Assembly: GCF_025311495.1 (NCBI RefSeq) | Contig: NZ_CP104398.1 | Coordinates: 1,426,001 to 1,490,000, forward strand | Reading direction: 5' to 3' | DNA: 64,000 nucleotides | Origin: Limosilactobacillus oris | GTDB lineage: Bacteria > Bacillota > Bacilli > Lactobacillales > Lactobacillaceae | Part shown: positions 27,619 to 38,942 of the stretch, one piece after another | How the letters are laid out: every line of letters begins with the position of its first letter | Numbering within the stretch: the stretch's first letter is position 1 | The notes under the pieces: generated by a model | Told to the model about the DNA's origin: nothing | What the model saw: the letters and a program-made list of their open reading frames with translations, nothing else | The model's database searches: none | Position numbers and translations under genes: made by a program

Positions 27619-28716
27619 ATGTCATTAACTGCAGGAATTGTCGGCTTGCCAAACGTCGGCAAGTCAACGTTGTTTAACGCAATCACGAAGGCGGGCGCCG
27701 AAATGGCTAACTACCCATTTGCCACAATTGACCCGAACGTGGGGATGGTGGAAGTGCCGGACAAGCGCTTGGACCGGATTCAAGAACTGATTCCGGCTAA
27801 GAAGATTGTCCCGACCACCTTTGAATTTACCGACATCGCCGGGATCGTCAAGGGGGCCAGCAAGGGTGAAGGACTGGGTAACAAGTTCCTGGAAAACATC
27901 CGGCAGACCGACGCCATCGTTCACGTGGTGCGGGCCTTTGACGACGATGACATCACCAGTGTTTCCGGGAAGGTCGACCCAATCGAAGACATCGACACCA
28001 TCAACCTGGAACTGGTCATGGCGGACCTCGATGCCGTTAACAAGCGCTTAGCCAAGGTTCAGCGGGTAGCCAAGGGCCGTGATAAGGACGCCCTGGCTGA
28101 GCTGGCGGTGCTCAACAAGATTAAGCCGGCCCTGGAAGACGGGAAGAGCGTGCGGTCCCTCGACTTTAGCGACGATGAAAAGAAGATCGTCAAGGGTCTC
28201 TTCCTCCTGACCAGCAAGCCGGTGCTCTACGTTGCCAACATCGCGGAAGATGACATGGCGGATCCAGATGCCAACAAGTACATGGACCAGATTAAGGAAC
28301 ACGTGAAGGATGACGGTGAAGTCATCGGTGTGGCTGCCGCGGCCGAAGAACAGATTGCTGAAATGGACGATGCCGATAAGGCGGACTTTTTGGAGATGGA
28401 AGGGGTGACCGAACCAGGGTTGAACCGGTTGATCCGGGCAGCTTACAAGCTCCTGGGTCTGGAAACCTTCTTTACTGCCGGGGGTCCCGAAACCCGGGCT
28501 TGGACTTACCGGAAGGGCACGAAGGCCCCTCAAGCGGCTGGGATTATTCACTCTGACTTTGAACGGGGCTTTATCCGGGCCGAAGTAATGAGCTTTGAAG
28601 ACCTGGACCAGTTAGGCTCAGAGGCGGCCGTTAAGGAAGCGGGTAAGCTGCGGCTGGAAGGAAAAGATTACGTCATGCAGGACGGTGACATCGTTGAATT
28701 CCGCTTCAACGTTTAA
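27619..28716 (+). CDS. ychF: Redox-regulated ATPase YchF
   Basis: This 365-residue Obg-family P-loop NTPase (YchF/OLA1) is more active on ATP than GTP and associates with ribosomes. The P-loop GLPNVGKST is at residues 9-17, then [20 protein letters not shown] and a C-terminal TGS domain ending in [11 protein letters not shown]. Confidence 0.96.
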   Translation: MSLTAGIVGLPNVGKSTLFNAITKAGAEMANYPFATIDPNVGMVEVPDKRLDRIQELIPAKKIVPTTFEFTDIAGIVKGASKGEGLGNKFLENIRQTDAIVHVVRAFDDDDITSVSGKVDPIEDIDTINLELVMADLDAVNKRLAKVQRVAKGRDKDALAELAVLNKIKPALEDGKSVRSLDFSDDEKKIVKGLFLLTSKPVLYVANIAEDDMADPDANKYMDQIKEHVKDDGEVIGVAAAAEEQIAEMDDADKADFLEMEGVTEPGLNRLIRAAYKLLGLETFFTAGGPETRAWTYRKGTKAPQAAGIIHSDFERGFIRAEVMSFEDLDQLGSEAAVKEAGKLRLEGKDYVMQDGDIVEFRFNV

Positions 28717-28761
28717 GCGCCGTTAAACTCAGAAAAGTAAAGTGATGAGAGGAGTTTCACA

Positions 28762-29523
28762 TTGAGCGAGGAACAACCACGAAATGCGCAGGCCGGCCAA
28801 CGGCAAAAACAGCGTGAGAAAGCCCAACGGCAAGAAAAGGGCAACGCTTTTGCTAACTTTGGCCTGACCCGGAAAAACGAAGAATTTATTTATCAGCTAA
28901 ACAAACAGCTTGACCGGCTGGGTGTCGCTAAGGACAAGCGGGACACGATGATCAACGAGACGGTTGCCAAGCTGCAGGATGGTCAAAAGAAGGGGCAGAC
29001 CGCGAAGACCCTTTTTGGCACGCCGACGGAATACGCCAAGGAATTAAAGAATCCGAAACCTAAGGATGAACCGGCGGATGGCAAGCAGTCGATGAAACTG
29101 TTGTCCATTGACAATACCCTGATTTTCTTTAGTATCTTTACCTTCATGTACGGAATTATGTTCCTGCTGTCGCCAGAAATCCTCAAGACGAAGCAGTATG
29201 GTAGCTCTGGAATTACCGCAATCGTCCTCGTGGCGGTCATCGGGGGTGTCCTCTTTAGCTACATTATGCTCCAGTTGCAACCGCGGGGTCGGACGAAGAA
29301 GCGGCCACTGGCGACCCGGATTTTAATCCTGGTCTGTGGACTGATCCTCTGGCTGGGAATCTACATGATGGCTAGTTGGCTGCCGAACGTGATTAACCCA
29401 CGGCTGAATGCTTGGGTCTACATCATCTTGGGGATGGTGGCCTTCGGTGGGGATATGTACTTCCGGAACAAGTACCACGTTTCCGGGGGGTACCCAGTTG
29501 GCCGGCATTCGCAACGGCGGTAA
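28762..29523 (+). CDS. DUF1129 family membrane protein
   Basis: This 253-residue protein has a charged Gln/Arg/Lys-rich N-terminus, a DUF1129-like region (NEEFIYQLNKQLDRLGVAKDKRDTMINE, TLFGTPTEYAKEL) and four predicted TM helices in the C-terminal half. Function is unknown. The start is TTG 28762 behind GAGAGGAG. It may belong to the ychF operon. Confidence 0.85.
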   Translation: MSEEQPRNAQAGQRQKQREKAQRQEKGNAFANFGLTRKNEEFIYQLNKQLDRLGVAKDKRDTMINETVAKLQDGQKKGQTAKTLFGTPTEYAKELKNPKPKDEPADGKQSMKLLSIDNTLIFFSIFTFMYGIMFLLSPEILKTKQYGSSGITAIVLVAVIGGVLFSYIMLQLQPRGRTKKRPLATRILILVCGLILWLGIYMMASWLPNVINPRLNAWVYIILGMVAFGGDMYFRNKYHVSGGYPVGRHSQRR

Positions 29524-29545
29524 ATTGCAATAACTGGTATTATGA

Positions 29546-29571
29546 GGTTGGGCATTAAGCCCAGCCTTTTT
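29546..29571 (+). terminator. Terminator after the DUF1129 gene
   Basis: GGTTGGGC pairs with GCCCAGCC across ATTAA, followed by TTTTTA. Confidence 0.85.
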
Positions 29572-29719
29572 ATTTTAAAGTTAATAATGACCCATCCTGG
29601 CAACTGTTATCAAAAAAATAATTAAACAGTAGCCATGATTTCAGTGTTAATTGTGCTAAAATAAGATTATTTATAATTTATATTTTTAAAGATATGATAA
29701 TGGCTAGGAGGTGGTCAAA

Positions 29720-30492
29720 TTGAACCTGCAAGAGGTTATTGATAATAATTTGGCTAAAACTGCTAATGGAAAAGTAGCAGATTACATTCCCGCGCTTGGC
29801 CAAGTCGCGCCTAAGCAGCTTGGCGTTGCGCTTTATAATTTAGATCAAAATGAATTAGAACAGGCTGGTGACGCGAACGTTCGCTTTGCCATTGAAAGTA
29901 TTTCGAAAGTAATTGTTTTTTTATACGCCGTAAAGCAGCTGGGGCTGGACGAGGTAACTAAACACGTGGGCGCCCGGCAGACCGGCTTCCCATTTAATTC
30001 CATTTTAAATCTAGAAATTGAACGGGCCCAGCACCCGCTGAACCCGTTCATTAACGCGGGCGCGATTGAGGTCACGTCGTTGATCAAGCCGCTTGCCGAC
30101 CGGCAGCCGTTTGAACAGATTATCATGTTCGCCCGGGAAATCTGCCATGACCCGCAAATTACGCTCAATAATGAAATTTTGAATCCGAAGACCGGACCGG
30201 CGATACGGACCGTTCTTTGGCATACTACTTGAAAGCCAATGGGATAATGCAGGGCGACGTGACCTCGAGCCTGACGACCTACTTTAAGCAGTGCTCGATG
30301 ATGGTTACTGCCGTGAGCCTGGCGAACCTTGGTGCGGTCCTGGCAAATAACGGGGTCAAGCCCTGGGACCAGGACCGGCTGATTTCCAGTCAGGCGGCGA
30401 CCTACGCCAAGTCATTAATGATGACGACCGGCCTTTACAATGAGTCAGGGACTTATTCGTCCATTATCGGGGTACCGACAAAGAGCGGGCTT
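29720..30492 (+). pseudogene. glsA: Glutaminase A pseudogene
   Basis: The reading starts at TTG 29720 behind AGGAGG and gives a typical glutaminase N-terminus (RFAIESISKV, NPFINAGAIEV, the SxxK and N motifs of this beta-lactamase-fold enzyme). After NEILNPKTG the frame breaks. The rest (DTDRSLAYYLKANG, FKQCSMMVTAVSLANLGA, SGTYSSIIGVPTKSG) continues in another phase. The break coincides with a tandem ACCGG ACCGG at 30191-30200; deleting one unit restores KTGDTDRSLAYYLKANG. A second lesion follows VPTKSG (about 30489), where the expected C-terminus is missing. The intact enzyme would hydrolyse glutamine to glutamate. Confidence 0.88.
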
Positions 30493-30658
30493 AGGCGCCT
30501 TAGGGGACCTGAGCACCGATTTGAAATTAGATATTTTCCGGTATTAAAATGCGTTCTCCCAAGCATTGTAGCAAACAGTTATATCAATATTAAGGGTCCT
30601 CGTGCGGTTCATCGCTACGGGGCCTTTTATAATTATTTCCTAAAAGTCTTTAGTTTTT

Positions 30659-30693
30659 GAAAAAATGTTCCCAGATTATGTGGACATTTTTTC
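30659..30693 (+). terminator. Hairpin with T run before the deo operon
   Basis: AAAAAATGT pairs with ACATTTTTT. It overlaps the candidate -35 of the deoC promoter (TGGACA 30681, TAAACT 30703, spacing 16). Confidence 0.6.
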
Positions 30694-30724
30694 ATTTCAT
30701 GTTAAACTATACACATAGCAAAAA

Positions 30725-30738
30725 TGAAAGCGAATTCA
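30725..30738 (+). promoter_or_regulatory. cre site of the deo operon
   Basis: TGAAAGCGAATTCA matches TGWNANCGNTNWCA at 13 of 14 positions, between the promoter and the deoC ribosome binding site. Confidence 0.65.
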
Positions 30739-30760
30739 AAGAAAAAGAGGAGATTCAATA

Positions 30761-31438
30761 ATGAAGTTAACACAAGCACAATTAGCCAAGTACATGGACC
30801 ACACGATGCTCAAGCCGGAAGCAACGGCGGAAATGATTGACAAGACGGTTGAGGAAGCTCGGAAGTACAATACCGCTTCTGTCTGCATCAACCCCTACTG
30901 GGTCAAGCGGGTTCACGAGGGCCTGGAAGGAACGGACGTTAACACTTGTACTGTGATTGGCTTCCCTCTCGGGGCAACGTCAACGGCCAGCAAGGTCTTC
31001 GAAACTAAGCAGGCGATTGCCGACGGGGCTGATGAAATTGACATGGTTATCAACATCGGCGAATTAAAGGGCGGCAACGACCAAGCGGTTGAAGACGACA
31101 TCCGGGCCGTGGCCGAAGCAACTCACGCTGAAGGCAAATTGCTGAAGGTCATTATTGAAAACTGCCTGCTAACTGACGAAGAAAAGAAGCGGGCTTCTAA
31201 ACTGACCGTCAAGGGTGGTGCGGACTTCGTTAAGACGTCCACCGGGTTCTCCACTTCGGGTGCCAAGGCCCAGGACGTTAAACTGATGCGGGAAGCAGTT
31301 GGTCCAGACTTCAAGATCAAGGCCGCCGGTGGCATCCACAGTTTAGCCGAAGCCTACGATATGATTGAAGCGGGCGCAAACCGGCTTGGGGTTTCCGCCT
31401 CCGTGAAGATTTTGGAAGAAGCCGCTAAGCAAGATTAA
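30761..31438 (+). CDS. deoC: Deoxyribose-phosphate aldolase
   Basis: This 225-residue class I aldolase splits 2-deoxyribose-5-phosphate into glyceraldehyde-3-phosphate and acetaldehyde. The Schiff-base lysine is K158 in [13 protein letters not shown], and D94 in EIDMVINIG is the usual proton-relay residue. It opens a compact operon with deoB, pdp and deoD that burns nucleosides as a carbon source. Confidence 0.96.
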   Translation: MKLTQAQLAKYMDHTMLKPEATAEMIDKTVEEARKYNTASVCINPYWVKRVHEGLEGTDVNTCTVIGFPLGATSTASKVFETKQAIADGADEIDMVINIGELKGGNDQAVEDDIRAVAEATHAEGKLLKVIIENCLLTDEEKKRASKLTVKGGADFVKTSTGFSTSGAKAQDVKLMREAVGPDFKIKAAGGIHSLAEAYDMIEAGANRLGVSASVKILEEAAKQD

Positions 31439-31484
31439 CTTTCGGCCACGGTACGTTTTTAGTTAACAAATTGGAGGGGTCAAG

Positions 31485-32678
31485 ATGTCATATAAACGTG
31501 TATTTGTGATTGTAATGGACTCAGTTGGTACTGGTGCCGCTCATGACGCCGACAAGTTCGATGATGTTGGTTCAGATACTTTGGGCCACGTTGGTGAATA
31601 CTACAAGAGTAAGCTGGCTTTGCCAAACCTGGGCAAGCTGGGAATCAGCAACCTGCGGGACACGCCAATCGAAGGCGTCCCGGTCGCTGATCCGGCAATT
31701 GGTGACTACGGTAAGATGGAAGAAATCTCAGCTGGTAAGGATAGTATGGATGGCCACTGGGAAATGATGGGTCTGCCGGTTACCAAACCACTGTCAACCT
31801 TCCCGAACGGGTTCCCCCAAGAAATCGTCGACAAGTTGGAGAAGTTCTCCGGCCGGAAGGTCATCGTTAACAAGCCGTACTCCGGAACCGAAGTTATTCA
31901 CGATTATGGTGAACGGCAGATGAAGACCGGCGAACTGATTCTTTACACTTCTGGGGACTCAGTAATGCAAATTGCCGCCCATGAAGATGTCATTCCAGTT
32001 GAAGAACTCTACAAGATCTGCGAATACGCCCGGACCCTGGTGAACGGCCCTGAATACACGGTAGGACGGATTATTGCCCGGCCATACGTGGGACCTGACA
32101 AGGACCACTTTACCCGGACCGCCAACCGCCACGACTTTAGCCTGAAGCCAATCGGTGAAACTGACATGGACCGTCTGCGGGCCGCTGGCTACGACGTTAT
32201 TGGTGTGGGGAAGATCAACGATATCTTCTCCGGCCAAGGGATTGACAAGGGTTACCACAACGAAAGCAACATGGACGGGATGGACCATGTGGACGAAGTG
32301 ATGAAGCAGGACTTCACCGGCTTCTGCTTCACCAACCTAGTGGACTTTGATGCCATGTACGGTCACCGGCGGAATCCAAAGGGCTTTGGTCAGGCACTGA
32401 TGGACTTTGACAAGCGTCTGGGAACCGTCTTGAAGGAAATGAAACCGGATGACCTGCTGATGATTACAGCCGACCACGGGAACGACCCTGGCTTCCGGGG
32501 CACTGACCACACCCGTGAAAATGTTCCATTGCTGGTTTATTCCCCATCAATGAACAAGAGCAACCAGTCACTCGGCCTGCGGAAGACCTTCTCCGACCTC
32601 GGGGCCACGATTTTGGAAAACTTTAATGTGGAAGCAAAGCGGGGGACGAGCTTCTACAAGGAAATCAGCAACGACTAA
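31485..32678 (+). CDS. deoB: Phosphopentomutase
   Basis: This 397-residue metal-dependent alkaline phosphatase-superfamily enzyme interconverts ribose or deoxyribose 1- and 5-phosphates. The metal ligand D12 is in [27 protein letters not shown] and the C-terminal [19 protein letters not shown] motif are complete. Confidence 0.97.
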   Translation: MSYKRVFVIVMDSVGTGAAHDADKFDDVGSDTLGHVGEYYKSKLALPNLGKLGISNLRDTPIEGVPVADPAIGDYGKMEEISAGKDSMDGHWEMMGLPVTKPLSTFPNGFPQEIVDKLEKFSGRKVIVNKPYSGTEVIHDYGERQMKTGELILYTSGDSVMQIAAHEDVIPVEELYKICEYARTLVNGPEYTVGRIIARPYVGPDKDHFTRTANRHDFSLKPIGETDMDRLRAAGYDVIGVGKINDIFSGQGIDKGYHNESNMDGMDHVDEVMKQDFTGFCFTNLVDFDAMYGHRRNPKGFGQALMDFDKRLGTVLKEMKPDDLLMITADHGNDPGFRGTDHTRENVPLLVYSPSMNKSNQSLGLRKTFSDLGATILENFNVEAKRGTSFYKEISND

Positions 32679-32700
32679 CTAAAAAAGGAGGACGCCAACA

Positions 32701-33999
32701 ATGCGGATGGTGGACATAATTGACGCCAAACGAAACGGCCACGAGTTGACCGACGACCAGCTCCAGTTCTTCGTAGACGGGGTGGTTGACGGGTCAATCC
32801 CGGACTACCAGGTCAGTGCGCTGTTAATGGCAATTTACTTTCAGGGGATGACGAGTGAAGAACAGACTAGTCTGACCATGAAAATGATGCACTCGGGAAC
32901 CCACTTGGATTTAAGTGCCATCCCGGGGACCAAAGTTGATAAGCACTCGACCGGCGGGGTCGGTGACAAGGTGAGTCTACCGCTCGCAGCGATGGTGGCG
33001 GCCACGGGGATCCCCGTACCGATGATTTCCGGGCGGGGACTCGGCCACACTGGTGGAACCCTGGATAAGCTGGAGGCGATTCCTGGATTCAAGGTCGAGA
33101 TTAGCGAAGCCGATTTTATCCGGCAGGTGGCTGACGAGAAACTAGCCATCGTTGGTGCGACCGGGGAAGTGGCGCCGGCTGATAAGAAGATTTACGCTCT
33201 CCGTGACGTGACCGACACGGTGGACTCAATTCCGCTGATTGCCAGCTCAATCATGAGCAAGAAGATTGCTTCGGGTACCGACGCCCTGGTGATTGACGTC
33301 AAAACGGGGGCCGGGGCCTTCATGAAGACCCTCGACCAGTCACGGGCACTAGCACACGCCCTGGTTGGCATCGGCAAGCAGGCTGGTCTCCAGTGCATGG
33401 CGGTGATTTCAGACATGAACCAGCCCCTGGGCAACAAGGTCGGCAATTCCTTGGAAATCGAAGAGTCGCTTGACGTCTTAAAGGGCAAGGGCCCTGCTGA
33501 CCTGACCGAGCTGGTACTGACCCTCGGTAGCTACATGGTGGTGATGGGTGGCAAGGCAGCTAACCCTGCGGAAGGCCGGCAGCTGCTGGAACAAACCATT
33601 GCCGACGGAACGGCTCTCGACCGTTTCCGGGCGATGGTGGTAGCCCAGGGCGGCGATCCCCGGGTGATTGATGACTATACGGTAATGCCGCAAGCCCAGT
33701 ACAAGATTCCGTACCGGGCAAAGCGGGCCGGAGTCCTTAGTCGGCTGGCGGCGGATGAAGTCGGGATGGCAAGTATGCTCCTCGGTGGTGGCCGTCAGCA
33801 GGCCGATGATCAGCTGGATTACAGCGTCGGAATCGAGCTCCACCACAAACTCGGCGACCGGGTCGAAGCGGGCGAACCGCTCCTGACGATTTACAGCAAC
33901 CAGGAGGAGGTGCCAGCCGTCGAAAAGCTCCTCGATGAGAGCATTGAAATCAGCGACCACTATGACCAGCCAGAATTGATTCACGAAATTATTGAATAA
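32701..33999 (+). CDS. pdp: Pyrimidine-nucleoside phosphorylase
   Basis: This 432-residue enzyme phosphorolyses uridine, thymidine or deoxyuridine. Motifs include [22 protein letters not shown], the phosphate and base site [16 protein letters not shown], and a C-terminal biotinyl-like domain. The TTACQ-type domain signature and length fit both Pdp and DeoA; Pdp is the usual Firmicutes form. Confidence 0.92.
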   Translation: MRMVDIIDAKRNGHELTDDQLQFFVDGVVDGSIPDYQVSALLMAIYFQGMTSEEQTSLTMKMMHSGTHLDLSAIPGTKVDKHSTGGVGDKVSLPLAAMVAATGIPVPMISGRGLGHTGGTLDKLEAIPGFKVEISEADFIRQVADEKLAIVGATGEVAPADKKIYALRDVTDTVDSIPLIASSIMSKKIASGTDALVIDVKTGAGAFMKTLDQSRALAHALVGIGKQAGLQCMAVISDMNQPLGNKVGNSLEIEESLDVLKGKGPADLTELVLTLGSYMVVMGGKAANPAEGRQLLEQTIADGTALDRFRAMVVAQGGDPRVIDDYTVMPQAQYKIPYRAKRAGVLSRLAADEVGMASMLLGGGRQQADDQLDYSVGIELHHKLGDRVEAGEPLLTIYSNQEEVPAVEKLLDESIEISDHYDQPELIHEIIE

Positions 34000-34016
34000 T
34001 TAAGGAGGAACACGAA

Positions 34017-34727
34017 ATGAGTACACATATTGGTGCCCAAATGGGTGATTACGCAGACACAGTTTTACTTCCGGGTGACCCTCTCCGGGCAAAGTACATT
34101 GCGGAAAACTTCCTGGACAACGTTAAGCAGGTTAACTCCGTCCGGAATGCCTTTGGTTATACTGGTGAATACAAGGGCCACCGGGTTTCCGTCCAGGGCT
34201 CTGGGATGGGGATTCCATCAATGTCTATCTACATCAATGAACTGGTGAAGTTCTTTGGTGTTAAGACGATTATCCGGGTCGGCTCCTGTGGGGGCATTGC
34301 ACCGGACGTTCACCTGCGGGACGTCATCCTGGCCCAAGGTTCCTCAACGGACTCCGCGGTGACAATGAACACCTTCGGCCCCGGCTTCCACTACGCACCA
34401 TTGGCTGATTTTAAGCTGCTGGATACTGCTTACCACACGGCTGAAAAGCTGGGGATTGACACCAAGGTGGGTGACATCTTCGCGGCAGACCGCTTCTACA
34501 ATGATGAACTCGACATGCAGAAACTCCGTGACTATGGCATCCTGGGAACGGAAATGGAATCTGCTGGTCTGTATCTGCTTGCCGCTAAGCTGCACTTCCG
34601 AGCCCTGTCCGTACTGACCGTCAGTGACCTGATCTTTGGTGAAGAAAAGACGACCGCGGAAGAGCGGGAGAAGACATTCAACGATATGATTAACATTTCA
34701 CTGGAAACTGCGATTGCTGGGAAGTAA
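34017..34727 (+). CDS. deoD: Purine-nucleoside phosphorylase, DeoD type
   Basis: This 236-residue hexameric PNP shows [11 protein letters not shown] near residues 21-31, [20 protein letters not shown] and EMESAGLY. It phosphorolyses purine (deoxy)nucleosides and supplies deoB with pentose-1-phosphate. Confidence 0.97.
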   Translation: MSTHIGAQMGDYADTVLLPGDPLRAKYIAENFLDNVKQVNSVRNAFGYTGEYKGHRVSVQGSGMGIPSMSIYINELVKFFGVKTIIRVGSCGGIAPDVHLRDVILAQGSSTDSAVTMNTFGPGFHYAPLADFKLLDTAYHTAEKLGIDTKVGDIFAADRFYNDELDMQKLRDYGILGTEMESAGLYLLAAKLHFRALSVLTVSDLIFGEEKTTAEEREKTFNDMINISLETAIAGK

Positions 34728-34774
34728 TGGTATAATAGGCCGTAAATTAATACCGGCCAGTCAGTGACGATAGT

Positions 34775-34814
34775 GGGGCCTGTTTCAGAAAAGTTCTGTA
34801 ACGGCCCCCTTCTT
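34775..34814 (+). terminator. Terminator between deoD and deoR
   Basis: GGGGCC pairs with GGCCCC with an inner CAGAA/TTCTG stem, followed by a T-rich run. An extended -10 (TGGTATAAT at 34727-34735) just upstream could start a separate deoR transcript that must pass this hairpin. Confidence 0.6.
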
Positions 34815-34830
34815 TTGTTGAGGAGGAGCA

Positions 34831-35784
34831 ATGATGGTTAACGATGATACAAAAAAGATAAGTCAGGCCCTCAAGGTGGCGACCCTGTACTACCGGGATG
34901 GCTACAACCAGCAGGATATTGCAACCGAACTGAATATTTCCCGGGCAACGGTTTCCCGCCTGCTGCAATTTGGTCGTGACCAGGGTCTAGTGACCGTCAA
35001 AATCAATAACCCCTTGGCCCCTCTCCAACAGTTGGAGTCCGAGTTGTTAGCGAAGTACCCGACCCTGAAAAAAATAATTATCGTTCCGGGGAAAAAGGAC
35101 CCGCTGGAAGAGGTGGGGGTTGCCGGCGCCCACTACCTGGAAGAAATCGTCCAGGATAACGACATCATCGGCCTCGGCTGGGGACGGACGGTCTACCAGG
35201 TGGCTTTGCACATCGCACCGAAGGACGTTTCGGGAGTGAAGGTTGTTCAGATGAAGGGGAGCATGGCAAACACCGAAACCCGGAATTACGCCTTTGAAAC
35301 GGTCAACACCTTTGCCAGTGCCTTCAGTACGCCGCCCCAGTATCTACCGGTTCCGGTCATCTTTGATCATGCCCAGACGAAGGAACTGGTCGCCAACGAC
35401 ACCCACATTAAATATATTCTCAAACTAGGGCGGGAGGCCGATATTGCCATGTTCACCGTCGGCACCGTTCGGGATTCGGCCCTGCTCTTTCGCCTGGGCT
35501 ACTTCAAAGAGCATGAGCAGCAGGTCCTCCAAGAGGCGGCGGTCGGGGACGTCTTCTCCCGCTTCATCGACAGCCAGGGGCGGGTTGTTAACCAGGACAT
35601 TAATCGCCGAACCATCGGCATCGACCTGCCGGAGCTAAAAAAGAAGAAGCATAGCATTTTGGTCGCCGCCAACGTTGCCAAAGTGCCGGCAATTAACGGG
35701 GTATTGACTGCCGGCTACGCCAACACCCTGGTGATTGACCAGGAAAGTGCGAACAATTTACTGACTTTTTCGCCGGAATCTTAA
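34831..35784 (+). CDS. deoR: Deoxyribonucleoside regulator DeoR (SorC family)
   Basis: This 317-residue protein has an N-terminal helix-turn-helix (YNQQDIATELNISRATVSRLLQ, about residues 29-50) and a sugar-phosphate-binding domain (GLGWGRTVYQVA, IGIDLPELKKKKHSILVAA). It matches the B. subtilis DeoR type, which represses nucleoside catabolism until deoxyribose-5-phosphate binds. Its place directly after deoD supports this. It starts ATGATG behind GAGGAGG. Confidence 0.88.
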   Translation: MMVNDDTKKISQALKVATLYYRDGYNQQDIATELNISRATVSRLLQFGRDQGLVTVKINNPLAPLQQLESELLAKYPTLKKIIIVPGKKDPLEEVGVAGAHYLEEIVQDNDIIGLGWGRTVYQVALHIAPKDVSGVKVVQMKGSMANTETRNYAFETVNTFASAFSTPPQYLPVPVIFDHAQTKELVANDTHIKYILKLGREADIAMFTVGTVRDSALLFRLGYFKEHEQQVLQEAAVGDVFSRFIDSQGRVVNQDINRRTIGIDLPELKKKKHSILVAANVAKVPAINGVLTAGYANTLVIDQESANNLLTFSPES

Positions 35785-35791
35785 CTTTTTC

Positions 35792-35820
35792 TTGATTTTG
35801 TTCCCAATTCCTAGTAGCAT
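35792..35820 (+). promoter_or_regulatory. Candidate guaB promoter
   Basis: TTGATT and TAGCAT with 17-base spacing, about 35 bases before the guaB start. Confidence 0.5.
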
Positions 35821-35851
35821 TGACCTAACCAAAATTAAGGAGTGTGTATGA

Positions 35852-36997
<1,146 letters not shown>

Positions 36998-37016
36998 TCG
37001 CTAACCAAAGCGAGAT

Positions 37017-37048
37017 TAAAAAGCTCCGAGAAATTTCGGGGCTTTTTT
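37017..37048 (+). terminator. Terminator after guaB
   Basis: AAAAAGC-CCG pairs with CGG-GCTTTTTT with small mismatches. Confidence 0.8.
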
Positions 37049-37111
37049 GTTTAGCGGGGAGAGAAACTGGTACAATCAGTAGTGAGATTGAATAATGGGG
37101 GGATTATAAGC

Positions 37112-38119
37112 ATGAATAACCAAGATGAGGAGCAATTTGAAAAACGCAGCGACTACCGTCAACGGGAGGACCGGCCCCACCGCCACCGCGGCTGGAAAAT
37201 CTTCGGCTGGCTAGTCCTGATTGTAGCGGTAATTGCCGGAATCTACGCCTTCTTGGCCTGGCACAACGTCAAGGTAACGACTAATCAAATGTTTAATTCG
37301 TCTGGCGCGACCCGTCAACGGGATGCCCAGAAAGTGCTTGACCAGCGGCGCCCAGTGTCAATCTTATTGCTGGGAACCGATACGGGGGCGCTTGGGCGTT
37401 CCTACAAGGGTAGGACCGATACGGTAATGGTCATGACGATCAACCCGCAGAAACAACAAACAACGATTGTCAGCATTCCCCGGGATATGAAGGTCAACCT
37501 ACCGGGCTACCCGGAGGATTCACCCGCCAAAATTAACGCGGCCTACACTTTCGGTGGTGTTAAGGAAACCATCAACGTGGTCCAAAAGCACTTCAACATT
37601 CCGATTGACTACTACGTCCTCGTTAACATGGGTGGCCTCAAGCAGGCGATTAACCAGGTCGGTGGGGTCACCGTTACCTCGCCGCTGACCTTCGACTATG
37701 AGGGCAGCCACTTCGAAAAGGGTGAAACTTACCACCTGAACGGGGCCACGGCTTTGAAATTTAGCCGGATGCGCTACGACGATCCCCAGGGCGACTATGG
37801 CCGGCAGCAGCGTCAGAAGCTGATAATTGAGGCCCTCTTGAAGAAGTCTGTTTCGTACAAGACGGTCCTGAACCAGGCCTTCCTCAAGTCGATTTCGCAT
37901 AACTCCAAGACTGACCTGACTTTTGATGATATGCTCCAACTGGCCCGTCACTACCGGAAGGCGACGAAGAACATCCGCCAGGACCACGCCCAGGGTGAGG
38001 GCGAGAACAGCGATGGTCAGGCCTTTGAAGTCGTTCCGCGGGACGAACAGCAGCGGATTTCCAACCTGCTGCGGAAGAGCCTTGGACTGGAAATGGCCAA
38101 CCTCGATGCTGAAAACTAA
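37112..38119 (+). CDS. LytR-CpsA-Psr (LCP) family cell wall transferase
   Basis: This 335-residue protein has a charged cytoplasmic start, one TM helix (about 30-52) and an extracellular LCP domain: SILLLGTDTGALGR, RTDTVMVMTINP, IVSIPRDMKVNLPGY, KINAAYTFGG and SRMRYDDPQGDYGRQQRQ. LCP enzymes attach teichoic acids or polysaccharides to peptidoglycan. ATG 37112 follows GGGGGG. A two-component system follows, which may tie wall polymer attachment to stress sensing (inference). Confidence 0.93.
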   Translation: MNNQDEEQFEKRSDYRQREDRPHRHRGWKIFGWLVLIVAVIAGIYAFLAWHNVKVTTNQMFNSSGATRQRDAQKVLDQRRPVSILLLGTDTGALGRSYKGRTDTVMVMTINPQKQQTTIVSIPRDMKVNLPGYPEDSPAKINAAYTFGGVKETINVVQKHFNIPIDYYVLVNMGGLKQAINQVGGVTVTSPLTFDYEGSHFEKGETYHLNGATALKFSRMRYDDPQGDYGRQQRQKLIIEALLKKSVSYKTVLNQAFLKSISHNSKTDLTFDDMLQLARHYRKATKNIRQDHAQGEGENSDGQAFEVVPRDEQQRISNLLRKSLGLEMANLDAEN

Positions 38120-38229
38120 CCGGCCCGGCTTAAACTTTTCGTTAAGCTAGCGCGAATCCATCGTTATTAACCAAGGAGTTCGCTATAATAGATAATGAGA
38201 TTAAGTGCGAAAATAAGGAGTGGCCATAA

Positions 38230-38919
38230 ATGAAAATTCTAGTTGTTGATGATGATAAAGAAATTGTTCAACTGCTTGAGATTTATATCCGCAACGAGGG
38301 CTACGAGCCGCTATCCGCGTATGACGGCAAGGAAGCGTTGACTAAGCTCAACACGAACCCGGACATTAACCTGGTGATTTTGGATTTGATGATGCCGGAA
38401 ATGGACGGAATGGAAGTCATTAAGCAGGTGCGGAAGGATTCAGACATTCCAATCTTAGTTTTATCAGCCAAGACGGCGGATATGGACAAAATCCAGGGGC
38501 TGATTTCCGGGGCGGACGACTACGTTACCAAGCCGTTCAACCCGCTAGAAGTGATGGCCCGGGTCAAGTCCCTGCTGCGGCGGACCCAGGGGGAAGTGAC
38601 CAACGACCAGCCAGATGTCCTGAACGTCGGCCCGTTGATTATCAACAAGGACTCCCACGAGGTTAAGACGATCAAGGGGGATGTCATTCAGCTGACGGCC
38701 CTGGAATTCGGGATCCTGTACCTGCTGGCGAGCCACCCGAACCGGGTCTTTTCGGCCGATGATATTTTCGAACGGGTCTGGCAGCAGGAAAGTGTTGTTT
38801 CGGCCAAGACGGTCATGGTCCACGTCAGTCACCTGCGGGATAAGATTGAAGAAGCTACTAACGGTGAGAAGGTTATTCAAACCGTTTGGGGCGTTGGGTA
38901 TAAGGTTGAAAGCCATTAA
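38230..38919 (+). CDS. OmpR-family response regulator, VanR-like
   Basis: This 229-residue regulator has a receiver domain with phospho-acceptor D52 in LVILDLMMP and K in TKPFNPLEV, followed by a winged helix (about 130-229). It is paired with the kinase 23 bases downstream. A TATAAT box at 38184 probably starts the pair. The target is unknown; the LCP neighbour hints at the cell envelope. Confidence 0.9.
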   Translation: MKILVVDDDKEIVQLLEIYIRNEGYEPLSAYDGKEALTKLNTNPDINLVILDLMMPEMDGMEVIKQVRKDSDIPILVLSAKTADMDKIQGLISGADDYVTKPFNPLEVMARVKSLLRRTQGEVTNDQPDVLNVGPLIINKDSHEVKTIKGDVIQLTALEFGILYLLASHPNRVFSADDIFERVWQQESVVSAKTVMVHVSHLRDKIEEATNGEKVIQTVWGVGYKVESH

Positions 38920-38942
38920 TTGCGGTTGCCGGAGGAAAAAGA

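Noticed and set aside
34727-34830. A riboswitch between deoD and deoR
   Set aside because: The hairpin is a simple terminator; no conserved aptamer core was recognised.
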